Numbered from the stretch's first letter, positions 17,642 through 26,549 are shown. The stretch is DNA of 64,000 nucleotides from Pseudomonadota bacterium (GCA_021801255.1 JAJYYH010000046.1:1-64000); one strand, 5' to 3'. Notes: generated by a model not told the origin, from the letters alone. Made by a program: numbers and translations.

Positions 17642-19179
17642 TGCTGCTTGTAGGGGTTGGCGAAACCCTCTTTCCAGGGATCGAGCGTGATCATCTGATC
17701 CGGCCCGGGCAGATCCTTGGTGGTCCAGCCGCCGCCGAGCGCGCGCACCAGATCGACATTGGCCTGCAGGCGGCGCGTCTGCACCTGGATGGCCGAGGTC
17801 TGAGTGTCGAGCCACTGGATATCGTTGACCACGACATCGAGGTAGTTCACGCCGCCTTCCTGGAACAGCGAGAGCGAGAGTTGCAGCGAGCGTGCGGAAT
17901 CGGTCACGGCGGCGCTTACCTGGTCGAATTCGCGGCCGAGATTGTTGAGCAGCGACAGATCGTTCTCGACCTCCTGGAAGGCGAAGAGCACCGTCGAGCG
18001 GTAGTTGTCCACGGCCTCGCGCAATTGCGCATAGGCGCGCGCCTCGGCGCCACGGCGATATCCGCCCTCGAAGAATGGCATCAGGAATTGCGGCCCGATC
18101 GCCCAGTAGCTCAACGGGGAGGCGATCAGCGTCTGGTCCATGCCCCCGGCGAGGCCCCCGCCGAGCACGCCGAGATTGAGGGTCGGAAAGAACGCCGCCT
18201 TGGTCACGCCGATTTCCTCGTTGGCCGCCGCCACCTGCCGCTCCGCCGCCGCGACGTCGGGGCGGCGCTGTAGCAGGTCGGAGGCCAGGCCAGTCGGCAC
18301 ATTGGGCAGCGCGATCGTCACCACTGCGGGCTTGATGGAGAATTGCGACGCCGGTTGGCCGACGAGCGAGGCGATGGCATGCTCGACCAGGGCGCGCGAG
18401 GCCTCGACGCTCGATTCCTCGGCCTGTGCCTGTTCCAGCACCGTCTTGGCTTCCGAGATTTCGAGGCCCGAGGCGATCTGGCCCTGATAGCGGTTGACCG
18501 TGATATTAACGCCGTCCTGATAGTCCTTCACCGCGTGCGCGATGACGTCGATCTCGGCATCGAGGCCGCGTAGCAGCACATAGTCGCTGGCGAGTTGCGC
18601 CTGCAGGCTGAGCTGGGCGTTGACCAGCATGGCCTGCGCCGCCTGGGCATTATAGAGCGCGATCTTGACCATGTCGTGGAGCTGGTTCCAGAGATCGACC
18701 TCGTAGCCCGCGCCAGCGCCAACGCCATTGACCGTGTATTGATTGGGCACGTTGAAATTGCGCGCCGGGGATTGCTCGATCGGGTACTGCGCGGGCCCGT
18801 TGAACATGCGGTGCTGCTCCCCCGGGGCGCGCGGAGGAACCCAGTTGGCGATCGCGTTCGATGCCACCGTCGGGAAGAGGATGGAATTGACCTCGGCGGC
18901 GTAGGCGCGCGAGCTGTCATAATGCGCGACCGCCGCGGCGATATCGGGGTTGGCGGCGTTGAGCTGATCCTCGAGCTGGTTCAGCAGCGCGTCGTTGTAA
19001 ATTTTCCACCACGGCCCGCGCGGCAGGCTGTCCTTGGGATCGGCCTTCTGCCACGGCCCGCTTTCCTTATAGGAAACCGGCACGGCGACGATCGGGGCGT
19101 GGTATTTCGGTGCAAAGTCGGTGCAGCCGAGTAGCGGAACGACGGCCGCCAAGGCAAGCCAACGCGCGCGCGGGATCAT
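17638..19179 (-). CDS. NodT-type outer-membrane efflux lipoprotein
   Basis: A 513-residue TolC-family outer-membrane factor of the NodT/OprM class. A lipobox (LLGC, Cys 19) ends the signal peptide; two outer-membrane efflux-protein repeats follow, with the family segment SLVGQPASQF and GLASDLLQRRPDVAAAERQVAAANEEIGV. It forms the outer duct of a tripartite pump. It overlaps the HlyD adaptor gene upstream and the aldolase gene downstream by ATGA junctions. No RND or other inner-membrane pump gene is in the operon. Confidence 0.9.
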   Translation of the reverse strand: MIPRARWLALAAVVPLLGCTDFAPKYHAPIVAVPVSYKESGPWQKADPKDSLPRGPWWKIYNDALLNQLEDQLNAANPDIAAAVAHYDSSRAYAAEVNSILFPTVASNAIANWVPPRAPGEQHRMFNGPAQYPIEQSPARNFNVPNQYTVNGVGAGAGYEVDLWNQLHDMVKIALYNAQAAQAMLVNAQLSLQAQLASDYVLLRGLDAEIDVIAHAVKDYQDGVNITVNRYQGQIASGLEISEAKTVLEQAQAEESSVEASRALVEHAIASLVGQPASQFSIKPAVVTIALPNVPTGLASDLLQRRPDVAAAERQVAAANEEIGVTKAAFFPTLNLGVLGGGLAGGMDQTLIASPLSYWAIGPQFLMPFFEGGYRRGAEARAYAQLREAVDNYRSTVLFAFQEVENDLSLLNNLGREFDQVSAAVTDSARSLQLSLSLFQEGGVNYLDVVVNDIQWLDTQTSAIQVQTRRLQANVDLVRALGGGWTTKDLPGPDQMITLDPWKEGFANPYKQQ

Positions 19180-20393
19180 TTCCCGGCCTCGGAGAGCTGC
19201 TCCCCTCCCTTACCCTTGGTGCCACCTTTCTTCTCGCCGACGAGCCGCACGAGATCGCCCGGCGAGAGCGAGTCGGGCGGCGAGTTGATGACCACGTCAT
19301 CGGCCGAGAGCCCAGCGATGACCTCGACATCCTTGCCCATGTCGAGACCGATCGTGACATCGTGCATTTTCACATGGTGGGTCGCGTCCAGCACCGCCAC
19401 CTGCAAGCCGTTCTGCTGGAACATCAGAGCACTGACCGGGATGCGCACGGTCGAGGGATCGGCCGGCAGTTTGAAATGGACGGTGGCGTAAGTGCCGGGC
19501 TGGAGCAAGCCATCGGGGTTATCCGCCCACAATTCCACAAGCAGGGTGCGGCTATCGGGGCTCACGGCGTTGGCAGTGGTATTGAGCTTGGCCGGAAACA
19601 CCTTGTTTGGATATTCCGGCATGTGCAGATCGGCCTCCATCCCGGCCTTGATCCGCGAGACATAAAGTTGCGGAATACGCACATAGACGCGCATCTTGTG
19701 GATATCGGCGACGGTGAACAGTTCCGGCCCGGTGCCGCCGCCGGCATTAATCAGCGCGCCGATATCGGTGCGCCGCGCGGTCACCACGCCGTCGAAGGGG
19801 GCGACAATGCGCTTGAACACCTCGAGCGCCTCAAGCCGGCTGAGATTGGCCTCCGCCGCCGCGACCACGGCGTGCTTGGCCTCGTCGTCATAGACCTTGA
19901 CATCGGTATCCTCATGCGAGACCGAGTCGGAGGCGAGCAGGCGCTTCCAGCGCTGGGCGGTGACATCGGCGAGTTTCTGGTCGGCGATGGCACGCGCCAC
20001 CGTCGCCTTGGCCTCGGCGTATTGCTCGTCGAGGTCGGGTGTGTCGATCTCGGCGAGGAGATCGTTGGTTTTTACCTTGGCGCCGATATCGCGGTACCAC
20101 ATTTTGACGTAGCCGTTGACGCGGGCGAAGATCGGCGCCTCGTACCAGGATTCAACGTCGCCCGGCAGGACCAGTTCATCGGCGTGCTCGTTGGGCACCG
20201 GCTTGATGACTGCCACCGCGGGCACCGCTGCCTCGTTGGTCGCCTCGACCAGCTTCGCCTCGGCCTTCTTGCGATCCATGATGCCGCCCACCGCGATGCC
20301 GATCGCGACGGCGAGCACGATCAGCCCAAAAATCAGCGGCCCGCGGGTCTTGCGCGGCGTCGTGCGCGGACTGCGGTTGTCGCTGTTGTCCAT
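19176..20393 (-). CDS. HlyD/MFP periplasmic efflux adaptor
   Basis: A 405-residue membrane-fusion protein. One N-terminal membrane anchor (GPLIFGLIVLAVAIGIAVGGI) precedes the lipoyl half-motif (ARVNGYVKMWYRDIGAKVKTNDLLAEIDTPDLD), a coiled-coil hairpin, the second lipoyl half (IVAPFDGVVTARRTDIGALI) and beta-barrel/membrane-proximal domains. It pairs with the downstream NodT-type channel. The N-terminal arginine-rich stretch RSPRTTPRKTRG is cytoplasmic by prediction. It is the first gene of the operon; upstream lies a 285-bp spacer shared with argD. Confidence 0.9.
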   Translation of the reverse strand: MDNSDNRSPRTTPRKTRGPLIFGLIVLAVAIGIAVGGIMDRKKAEAKLVEATNEAAVPAVAVIKPVPNEHADELVLPGDVESWYEAPIFARVNGYVKMWYRDIGAKVKTNDLLAEIDTPDLDEQYAEAKATVARAIADQKLADVTAQRWKRLLASDSVSHEDTDVKVYDDEAKHAVVAAAEANLSRLEALEVFKRIVAPFDGVVTARRTDIGALINAGGGTGPELFTVADIHKMRVYVRIPQLYVSRIKAGMEADLHMPEYPNKVFPAKLNTTANAVSPDSRTLLVELWADNPDGLLQPGTYATVHFKLPADPSTVRIPVSALMFQQNGLQVAVLDATHHVKMHDVTIGLDMGKDVEVIAGLSADDVVINSPPDSLSPGDLVRLVGEKKGGTKGKGGEQLSEAGK

Positions 20394-20487
20394 GTTCTCT
20401 CCGAGCGATTAGACGTTGCGGGCGCGGGGCGTCTCGGGCTGCCTTATCCTAAGGATGACAACAGCCATCCCGGGAGGCAGACCTAAG

Positions 20488-20518
20488 TGCCCCCGGGCCG
20501 CATCCCGCCCCGGGGGCA
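20488..20518. repeat. Inverted repeat in the hlyD/argD divergent spacer
   Basis: Ten-base arms (20488-20497 and 20509-20518) of CCCCCGGG type flank an 11-base loop. No T-run follows. In the mRNA of the leftward efflux operon this would be a leader hairpin about 100 bases before the start; its role is unknown. Confidence 0.6.
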
Positions 20519-20619
20519 AGGCGTCTCTAGAGCCAGCCTTCCCGAGGCTCAAGCGTAAAACTCTAATGTTTGTTTTAGCCCCAGGGGAGAGGGCGGTAAA
20601 GCGGAAGATGCGGCCCTGT

Positions 20620-20648
20620 TTGACTTGCTGGATCGGTCTCGTCAAAAT
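20620..20648 (+). promoter_or_regulatory. Candidate sigma70 promoter of argD-argF
   Basis: TTGACT (20620-20625) and CAAAAT (20643-20648) are separated by 17 bases, about 30 bp upstream of the argD start. The spacing is ideal and the hexamers match the consensus at most positions. Confidence 0.45.
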
Positions 20649-20678
20649 GAAAATTTAACGTGTGGTTTCGGAGTTCGC

Positions 20679-21875
20679 ATGATCCCGCCCCTGATGCCGA
20701 CCTACAACCGCGCCGACCTTGCCTTCGTGCGGGGCGAGGGCGCTTGGCTGTTCACGGCGGAGGGACGACGATTCCTGGATTTCGGGGCGGGCATCGCGAC
20801 CTGTTCGCTCGGCCACAACCACCCCCATCTCGTGCACGCGATCACCGACCAGCTCGGCCGGGTGATGCATGTCTCCAACCTCTACCGCATCCCGGAAGCC
20901 GAGCGTCTGGCCGAGCGTCTGGTTGCGGCGAGCTTCGCCGACAGCGTCTTCTTTTGCAATTCCGGCGCCGAGGCCAATGAGGGCCTGGTCAAGATGGTCC
21001 GCAAGACCATGGCCGAGACCGGCCAGCCCGAGCGCCATCGCATCATCTGTTTCGAGGGCGCCTTTCATGGCCGCACGCTGGCTATGCTTTCGGCCACCGG
21101 CAATGCCAAATACCTGGCCGGCTTCGGCCCCCGCGTCGAAGGGTTCGATCATGTGCCGTTCAACGACATCGCCGCGGTGCGCGCCGCGATCGGCCCGACG
21201 ACCGCCGGCATCCTGGTCGAGACAATTCAGGGCGAGGGTGGGATCCGCCCGGCGCGGCTCGAATTCCTCCGCGATCTCCGCGCCATCTGCGACGATTACG
21301 GCCTCGTCCTCGGCATGGACGAGGTCCAGTGCGGCATGGGCCGGACGGGAAAACTCTTCGCCCATGAATGGGCCGGCATCGCCCCCGATGTCATGACCCT
21401 CGCCAAGGGCCTCGCCGGCGGCTTCCCGATGGGGGCGTGCCTAGCCCGTGAGTGGGTGGCGAAACACCTCACGCCCGGCACCCATGGCACCACCTTCGGC
21501 GGCAACCCGCTCGCCTGCGCCGCCGCCAACGCGGTGCTCGACGTTCTTCTGGCGCCCGGCTTCCTCGCCGAGGTTGAGCGCAAGAGCGATTTGCTGTGGC
21601 GCGAACTCGGCGCTCTCGTCGGGGAATTTCCCACCGTGTTCGAGGAATTGCGCGGCGCCGGGTTGATGCTCGGGCTGAAATGCCGCCTGCCCCAAACCGA
21701 GGTGCAGCAGGCATTGCTCGCCGAGGGTCTACTCACGGTCAATGCCGGGGAAAATGTCGTGCGTTTCGTGCCCCCACTCATCGTCTCGGAGGCGGAATGC
21801 CAGCAGGCGGTGGCGATGGTCCGCGCCGCCGCGAAGCGCCTGGCGCCAGCGCATCAACTCGCAAACGCCTCATGA
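20679..21875 (+). CDS. argD: Acetylornithine aminotransferase
   Basis: A 398-residue class III PLP aminotransferase converting N-acetylglutamate semialdehyde and glutamate to N-acetylornithine (arginine pathway), possibly also acting in lysine synthesis. Seen are [18 protein letters not shown], the cofactor Asp in [14 protein letters not shown], and the PLP lysine in [17 protein letters not shown] 20679 with GGAG five bases upstream is preferred over earlier codons. It overlaps argF by ATGA, fixing the arginine-biosynthesis assignment. Confidence 0.93.
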   Translation: MIPPLMPTYNRADLAFVRGEGAWLFTAEGRRFLDFGAGIATCSLGHNHPHLVHAITDQLGRVMHVSNLYRIPEAERLAERLVAASFADSVFFCNSGAEANEGLVKMVRKTMAETGQPERHRIICFEGAFHGRTLAMLSATGNAKYLAGFGPRVEGFDHVPFNDIAAVRAAIGPTTAGILVETIQGEGGIRPARLEFLRDLRAICDDYGLVLGMDEVQCGMGRTGKLFAHEWAGIAPDVMTLAKGLAGGFPMGACLAREWVAKHLTPGTHGTTFGGNPLACAAANAVLDVLLAPGFLAEVERKSDLLWRELGALVGEFPTVFEELRGAGLMLGLKCRLPQTEVQQALLAEGLLTVNAGENVVRFVPPLIVSEAECQQAVAMVRAAAKRLAPAHQLANAS

Positions 21876-22825
21876 CCCAGGCCGCGACCCGTCCCAGTGC
21901 GCCGTTCGCGCCGCGTCCGGCGCCGCGACATTTTCTCGACCTGCGTGATTTCGACGCCGCGACGCTCCACCACATGCTCGAGGTTGCGCGCGGCTTCAAG
22001 CAGACGAAAACCTCCTCGCGCCCGCTTGCGGGGAGGGCACTGGCGCTGATCTTCGAGAAACCCAGCACCCGCACCCGGGTGAGCTTCGAGGTCGCCATGC
22101 GCCAGCTCGGCGGCGAGGTCATCGTGCTCTCCGGGCATGACATGCAGCTCGGCCGCGGCGAGACGCTGGCCGATACCGCCCGGGTGCTCTCGCGCTATGT
22201 CGATGCCATCATGCTGCGCACCGATCGCGCGGCGAAACTCCACGAACTCGCCGCCCACGCCAGCGTGCCGGTGATCAACGGCCTCACCGAACTCTCCCAT
22301 CCCTGCCAGATCATGGCCGATATCCTGACCTTCGAGGAGCATCGCGGGCCGATCGCCGGGCAAACCGTCGCCTGGTGCGGGGATGGCAACAATGTCGCGC
22401 GGAGCTTCATCGAGGCCGCCGTGCGCTTTCGCTTCCCGCTTCGCCTGGCGACCCCGGCGAGGCTCCGCCCGCCCGCCGCCCTGCTGGAGTGGGCGCATGC
22501 CGAAGGCGGGGAAGTGAGCTTGACTGAAAACCCCCGTGCCGCGGTCGCCGGGGCGAAACTCGTCGTCACCGATACCTGGGTCAGCATGGCCGATGAGAAT
22601 TCCGCTGAACGCCACGCCCTGCTTGCGCCCTTTCAGGTCACGTCACGGCTGATGGCCGAGGCCGCGCCCGATGCGCTCTTTATGCATTGTCTACCCGCCC
22701 ATCGCGGCGAGGAAGTGAGCGCCGAGGTCATCGATGGCCCCCAATCGGTTGTGTTCGACGAAGCCGAAAACCGCCTCCACGCCCAAAAAGGCATTCTCGC
22801 CTGGGCCCTCGGCGCCGTGCGCTGA
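21872..22825 (+). CDS. argF: Ornithine carbamoyltransferase
   Basis: A 317-residue transcarbamylase making citrulline from ornithine and carbamoyl phosphate. Diagnostic motifs are the carbamoyl-phosphate loop STRTR, the HPCQ motif, DTWVSM (ornithine site) and HCLPAHRG. Start ATG 21872 overlaps the argD stop. Its TGA (22823-22825) lies inside the first bases of a dispersed palindromic element. Confidence 0.95.
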   Translation: MTQAATRPSAPFAPRPAPRHFLDLRDFDAATLHHMLEVARGFKQTKTSSRPLAGRALALIFEKPSTRTRVSFEVAMRQLGGEVIVLSGHDMQLGRGETLADTARVLSRYVDAIMLRTDRAAKLHELAAHASVPVINGLTELSHPCQIMADILTFEEHRGPIAGQTVAWCGDGNNVARSFIEAAVRFRFPLRLATPARLRPPAALLEWAHAEGGEVSLTENPRAAVAGAKLVVTDTWVSMADENSAERHALLAPFQVTSRLMAEAAPDALFMHCLPAHRGEEVSAEVIDGPQSVVFDEAENRLHAQKGILAWALGAVR

Positions 22826-22874
22826 GGGTGCGAAAAAATATGCCCTCGCGCCCGGAAATCGATCTGAAAGAGCC
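22822..22874 (+). repeat. Stop-codon palindromic element, copy A (left half)
   Basis: Starts CTGAGGGTGCGAAAAAATA with the TGA being the argF stop, then ATGCCCTCGCGCCC and GGAAATCGATCTGAAAGAGCC. It aligns with copies B, C and D elsewhere in the window. The right half is missing: at 22875 the sequence passes into a long inverted-repeat arm. Confidence 0.7.
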
Positions 22875-22976
22875 ACTTGCAAAACGCCATGGCGTTGGTG
22901 CGGGAATTTTCTTCTGCAGTAACAACCCGAGGTAGAATTCCGGCCATTCCCCCCCGGTTTGCGGCGTCGGCTGCGG
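22875..22976 (+). repeat. Left arm of long imperfect inverted repeat
   Basis: About 102 bases that match the reverse complement of 23267-23374 at roughly four of five positions. Shared blocks include GGTGCGGGAATTT, GTAACAACCC and AGAATTCCGGCCATT. It encodes no recognisable protein, although both arms keep a short open frame starting MAGILPRVVTAE when read inward from the outer part. Confidence 0.75.
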
Positions 22977-23266
22977 TCTAGCAGCCTGTCGGAGTTAGCT
23001 TGGGGATGTTTGGCTGGACGAAGTCATTGGCGTCTGCATGACGGTTCCCTCCGTGCGTGACTGGATAGCGGAATCCGCACTTGAGACCTCGGCCATTGTG
23101 CCGACGATCACTGTGGGGTGCCACCTGATGTTCGGGGTGCTCAGCTTCACCGCGCTGCAACTGCTGCGCCTGGTGACGTAACGGCCCGCCTGCCGGCGCC
23201 GCCCCGCTTGCCCCTGCCCCCAGGGGCGAGCCCGCCACCGGCTGGCCCGAACGGGCGGAAAACCCG
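22977..23266. other. Unassigned 290-bp island between inverted-repeat arms
   Basis: No recognisable gene. A 47-codon plus-strand frame (23038-23181, beginning MTVPSVRDWIAES and ending in a hydrophobic stretch) has no ribosome-binding site and no family resemblance. The right part holds small GC hairpins such as 23209-23231. The sequence near 22980, CAGCCTGTCGGAGTTA, resembles an IS end, but no transposase is present. It may be the cargo of a small non-autonomous element. Confidence 0.4.
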
Positions 23267-23374
23267 CCGCAGCCCGCGGCCGACGCCGGAAACCGGGGGA
23301 AATGGCCGGAATTCTGCCCAGGGTTGTTACCGCCGAAGGAAATTCCCGCACCGGCGCCGCGGTGTTTTGCAAGC
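23267..23374 (-). repeat. Right arm of long imperfect inverted repeat
   Basis: Partner of 22875-22976 in inverted orientation (108 bases, small indels). Together the arms bound a 500-bp structure in the argF-gltA spacer, as expected for a MITE-like element or for two oppositely inserted copies of one repeat. Confidence 0.75.
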
Positions 23375-23496
23375 GACTCAATTATCAATTTTATTCGTAT
23401 ATACTGATACTGAGCCGGCCGGCTGAAACGCTTCAGCATGCGGCATTGTGCCGCCGGCAGGGGCTCTCGCACGAAAATTTGCTGCGACTGCGAAGG

Positions 23497-23525
23497 TTGC
23501 GCTGGCGGTGTTTTCAATCTTATGT
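23497..23525 (+). promoter_or_regulatory. Possible sigma70 promoter of gltA
   Basis: TTGCGC (23497-23502), 17-base spacer, TTATGT (23520-23525), about 78 bp upstream of the gltA start. A moderate match only; the rest of 23375-23602 shows no gene. Confidence 0.3.
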
Positions 23526-23602
23526 AGCGCCTAGTCGCCGCTCGACGAGCCAGCACGCCACGAACAACCGCGGTTACGCACCGCCAGAATGGGGATCCCC
23601 GC

Positions 23603-24910
23603 ATGAGCGACATCGCCAAAGGCTCCGCTACCCTGACCTTGGAAGGCAGCAACCGCGCTGCTGAACTGCCGATGTTGACCGGCACGCTCGGACCGGCGGT
23701 TGTCGATATCCGCAGGCTTTACAATGATCTGGGCATTTTTACCTATGATCCTGGTTATGGCGGCACCGCTTCCTGCGAAAGCAAGATCACCTATATCGAT
23801 GGCGACGAGGGGGTGCTGCTCTATCGCGGCTATCCGATCGAACAACTGGCTGAGCACTCAAGCTTTCTTGAAGTTGCGTATCTCCTGCTGAACGGCGACT
23901 TGCCAACCCGGGCGGAGCATGCCGAATTCGAGCGTGGCATCATCCGCCACACCATGCTGCACGAGCAGTTACGGAGCTTTTTCAATGGTTTCCGCCGTGA
24001 TGCGCATCCCATGGCGGTGCTTTGCGGGGTGGTCGGCGCGCTCTCGGCCTTCTATCATGACAGTCTCGACATCAATAATCCCGAGCACCGCCGCATCAGT
24101 GCCTTCCGTCTTATCGCCAAGGTGCCGACCATCGCCGCCTGGGCCTATAAATATTCGATTGGCCAGCCCTTCATGTATCCGCGCAACGACATGTCGTTCG
24201 CCGAGAATTTTCTCTACATGATGAACGCAGTGCCGGCGGAACCGTTTAAGGGCAGTCCCATTCTAACCCAGGCGATGGACCGCATCCTGATCCTGCACGC
24301 CGATCACGAGCAGAACGCCTCGACCAGCACGGTGCGGCTGGCGGGATCGACCGGGGCTAATCCGTTTGCCTGCATTGCCGCCGGCATCGCGAGCCTTTGG
24401 GGCCCGGCGCATGGTGGGGCGAACGAGGCGGTGCTCAAGATGCTGGAGGAGATCGGCCATGTCGATCGCATCCCCGAATTCATCGCCCGCGTGAAGGACA
24501 AGAACAGCAACGTTCGGCTGATGGGCTTTGGCCATCGTGTCTATAAGAACTATGACCCGCGTGCCAAGATCATGCAGCGCACCTGCCATGAAGTGCTCGG
24601 TGAACTTGGCATCAAGGACGACCCGCTGCTTGATCTCGCGGTGGAGCTGGAGCGGATCGCCTTGAGCGATGAGTATTTCATCAGCAAGAAGCTCTATCCG
24701 AATGTCGATTTCTATTCCGGTATCATTCTCAAGGCGATGGGGTTCCCGACCAGCATGTTTACCGTGTTGTTCGCGGTGGCGCGCACCGTCGGCTGGATCA
24801 GCCAGTGGAAGGAAATGATTGAGGATCCGTTGCAGCGTATTGGCCGGCCCCGCCAGCTCTATACCGGGGCGCCGCGCCGCGACTACGTGCCCGCCTCGGC
24901 GCGCGACTGA
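23603..24910 (+). CDS. gltA: Citrate synthase (hexameric type)
   Basis: A 435-residue citrate synthase condensing acetyl-CoA and oxaloacetate. Length and the N-terminal beta domain ([27 protein letters not shown]) fit the type II hexameric enzymes of Gram-negative bacteria. Active-site signatures are [16 protein letters not shown] and [17 protein letters not shown], plus the Asp in the NVDFYSGII segment. There is no strong ribosome-binding site before ATG 23603 (GGGGATCCCCGC). A rho-independent terminator follows within 35 bp, so it is probably monocistronic. Confidence 0.95.
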   Translation: MSDIAKGSATLTLEGSNRAAELPMLTGTLGPAVVDIRRLYNDLGIFTYDPGYGGTASCESKITYIDGDEGVLLYRGYPIEQLAEHSSFLEVAYLLLNGDLPTRAEHAEFERGIIRHTMLHEQLRSFFNGFRRDAHPMAVLCGVVGALSAFYHDSLDINNPEHRRISAFRLIAKVPTIAAWAYKYSIGQPFMYPRNDMSFAENFLYMMNAVPAEPFKGSPILTQAMDRILILHADHEQNASTSTVRLAGSTGANPFACIAAGIASLWGPAHGGANEAVLKMLEEIGHVDRIPEFIARVKDKNSNVRLMGFGHRVYKNYDPRAKIMQRTCHEVLGELGIKDDPLLDLAVELERIALSDEYFISKKLYPNVDFYSGIILKAMGFPTSMFTVLFAVARTVGWISQWKEMIEDPLQRIGRPRQLYTGAPRRDYVPASARD

Positions 24911-24941
24911 ACGCGGCGCGCCACGTTACGGTCGTTAGAGC

Positions 24942-24970
24942 CCGGAGCGGATTGCCGCTCCGGTTTTTTT
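24942..24970 (+). terminator. Rho-independent terminator of gltA
   Basis: A perfect nine-bp stem CCGGAGCGG/CCGCTCCGG with an ATTG loop, followed by seven T residues. Confidence 0.92.
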
Positions 24971-25004
24971 GCCGATGCCTCCAGCGACCGGACCCTGCGG
25001 GATA

Positions 25005-25240
25005 TATACTATACACATATCAGGCATGCTTTTATTCATGCGTTTCTGTGGATAAAAATTGTCCACAGGGTGTTTGTAAGTAATCTCAAGAAGATTTCCC
25101 AAATGATTCGAAAGACTCATTTTCTCAAGAAAATCGATTCACGTCTGCCGACGTCCATGATGGAGTTGAGCTTGGCTTTTCGAGGGAAAAGCGGTCCTTA
25201 TTTCACCCTGAATCCTTAGAGTCGCGGGAATTTCCCCACA
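25005..25240. other. AT-rich region with DnaA boxes and clustered GANTC sites (candidate oriC)
   Basis: This stretch is clearly AT-richer than its surroundings. It holds TGTGGATAA (25047-25055, a perfect inverted DnaA box TTATCCACA) and TTGTCCACA (25059-25067) three bases apart, near-matches CTATACACA (25008) and TTCCCCACA (25231), and five GANTC methylation sites in 119 bp (25105, 25114, 25136, 25210, 25219). Alphaproteobacterial origins combine DnaA boxes, an AT-rich unwinding region and CcrM sites. No gene is recognisable from 24971 to 25314. The usual origin neighbours (hemE, coaE-dnaQ, parAB) are not in view, so the call is tentative. Confidence 0.4.
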
Positions 25241-25314
25241 TAAAACCACCTGAAGTTAAATTCTTGCTTCCTCTCTTTCAACTTAATGGTTATAAACGGG
25301 AGGCTTAACAATCT

Positions 25315-25500
25315 ATGGCAGCATTATTCTTTAGGAACACGTCTTTATGCGAGAGTATCGCTCACTCGATGCGCTTGTGCGGGCACGCCTGGAGAAATGG
25401 CCGCAACGCCCGCCCGGCCTGCCTTCTCGCTCGCCCGGGAGAGGAACCTGGCTGCGGGGCCGGCCGGCCAATACTTCTGGAACTTATGACCCGTTCTTAA
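25315..25500 (+). CDS. Doubtful small ORF of 61 codons
   Basis: An ATG at 25315, eleven bases after GGGAGG, opens 61 codons (MAALFFRNTSLCES...) in the same frame as the protein-like sequence at 25501-25980, separated from it only by a TAA at 25498. The product is Arg/Ala-rich and matches nothing I recognise. It may be the 5' part of a gene interrupted by a nonsense mutation or simply non-coding. Confidence 0.2.
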   Translation: MAALFFRNTSLCESIAHSMRLCGHAWRNGRNARPACLLARPGEEPGCGAGRPILLELMTRS

Positions 25501-25569
25501 AATTACCTGGTAGCAATAGGATGCGCACATTACCGGACGGGCCTCTGGCTCAATTTCGGTGGCACGCCT

Positions 25570-25980
25570 GTGGAGCCTTTTGTGGATATCTTTGCCATCG
25601 AGGCCTGCGGCTCGCTCCAGAACCTACTCGACAAGCGCTCCCGCTTCGCGCCAAGCACCCAGTCTCTGCTCGCCGTCTGCCCAGTCCCGTGGCTGCTCGC
25701 GCCCATCGGCAATGGCGATGACACGCCACGCTGGCAGGCAACCGGGCTTCTCCGCGCCGAGCCAGCGGTAGCATTGGTCATGCCGATGCGTGACATGCGC
25801 GTGCTCTATGGTCTCAAATCTCGCCACTATCAGGGTTTTGCCGCCAACCAGATTCCCCATCCGCACGAATATTTCGTGCCAATGGACGCGCTCATCGCCG
25901 AGAACAGCGAACTCAACCCGGCACTCCGCGCCATCGTCGGCCGCGCCTCGGCCACCGGTAATTTCTTCGACCAAGCCTAA
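25570..25980 (+). CDS. Hypothetical protein, possibly 5'-truncated
   Basis: A 136-residue cytoplasmic-looking protein of unknown function with protein-like composition: VDIFAIEACGSLQNLL, LLAVCPVPWLLAPIG, VALVMPMRDMRVLYGL, HPHEYFVPMDALIAEN. No family recognised. The frame stays open and protein-like back to 25501 (LWLNFGGTPVEPF) but has no ATG, GTG or TTG before the GTG at 25570, which lacks a ribosome-binding site. It may therefore be a truncated gene. It converges on the OmpA-like lipoprotein gene 16 bp downstream. Confidence 0.5.
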   Translation: MEPFVDIFAIEACGSLQNLLDKRSRFAPSTQSLLAVCPVPWLLAPIGNGDDTPRWQATGLLRAEPAVALVMPMRDMRVLYGLKSRHYQGFAANQIPHPHEYFVPMDALIAENSELNPALRAIVGRASATGNFFDQA

Positions 25981-25996
25981 TTCCGCAGCCTGCAGA

Positions 25997-26407
25997 TCAG
26001 CCGCCGATCTGGATGTCCACGCGGCGATCCGCTTGGCCGCTCAGCAGCGTATCGGTCGCGCCATGGGCGTTGTGGCGAATCCGTCCACGCTCCACGCCAT
26101 CGGTCACCAACTGATCGGTGACCGCCTGGGCACGCTGGCCGGAAAGGGCAAGATTGGCCGGCGTGCTACCCGTGGCGTCGGCGTAGCCGGTCACTACCAC
26201 CTGCTGGCGGGGATGCGCCTTGGCATAATCCGCCGCAACCTGGATCACCGCTTGGGCGGTTTGATCAAGTGCCGCCGAACCCGGCGTGAAGAACACCGGA
26301 TAATCCGAGAGCTCCTGATGCCACCAGCCGTTGCATGCAGCGAGGCCCGCGAGCAGGGGCAGCAGCAAAATCAGGCGGCGAGGCCGCCATGGTTTGGGCA
26401 TACGCAT
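25997..26407 (-). CDS. OmpA-family peptidoglycan-binding lipoprotein
   Basis: A 136-residue lipoprotein. The signal peptide (LILLLPLLAGLAAC) ends at a lipobox Cys at about residue 25, then an OmpA-like domain: VFFTPGSAALDQTA, VVVTGYADATGS, NLALSGQRAQAVTDQLV, RRVDIQIGG. The D and R residues that bind diaminopimelate in OmpA/Pal domains are present. It resembles Pal-like minor lipoproteins; no tol genes are adjacent. ATG 26407 or 26401 could start it. Confidence 0.85.
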   Translation of the reverse strand: MRMPKPWRPRRLILLLPLLAGLAACNGWWHQELSDYPVFFTPGSAALDQTAQAVIQVAADYAKAHPRQQVVVTGYADATGSTPANLALSGQRAQAVTDQLVTDGVERGRIRHNAHGATDTLLSGQADRRVDIQIGG

Positions 26408-26549
26408 TCCTGAACCTCATCATGCCAAGATGCCGATACGTGGATGCCGATACGTGCCCGGATCGCTCCGAGGCGTCAATCATGCCGCGATTGACCGCTT
26501 GTGCGCGAGGGGCGAACAATGGCGAGAAAAGAGAGGATGGAGGAAACCG

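Noticed and set aside
20394-20678. A riboswitch or attenuator upstream of argD
   Set aside because: Only one simple GC hairpin is visible, with no conserved aptamer pattern, leader peptide or terminator-antiterminator pair.
23038-23181. A 47-codon plus-strand ORF with a hydrophobic C terminus, considered as a toxin-like small protein
   Set aside because: No RBS, no antitoxin or antisense RNA signal, and it lies inside repeat-bounded DNA; noted under the unassigned island only.
22978-23685. A 235-codon minus-strand frame across the argF-gltA spacer
   Set aside because: It runs through both inverted-repeat arms and into gltA antisense; no domain and no RBS.
25347-25721. A 124-codon plus-strand frame near the origin candidate
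   Set aside because: Overlaps the more protein-like frame at 25501-25980 in another phase; Arg/Pro-rich product without recognisable features.
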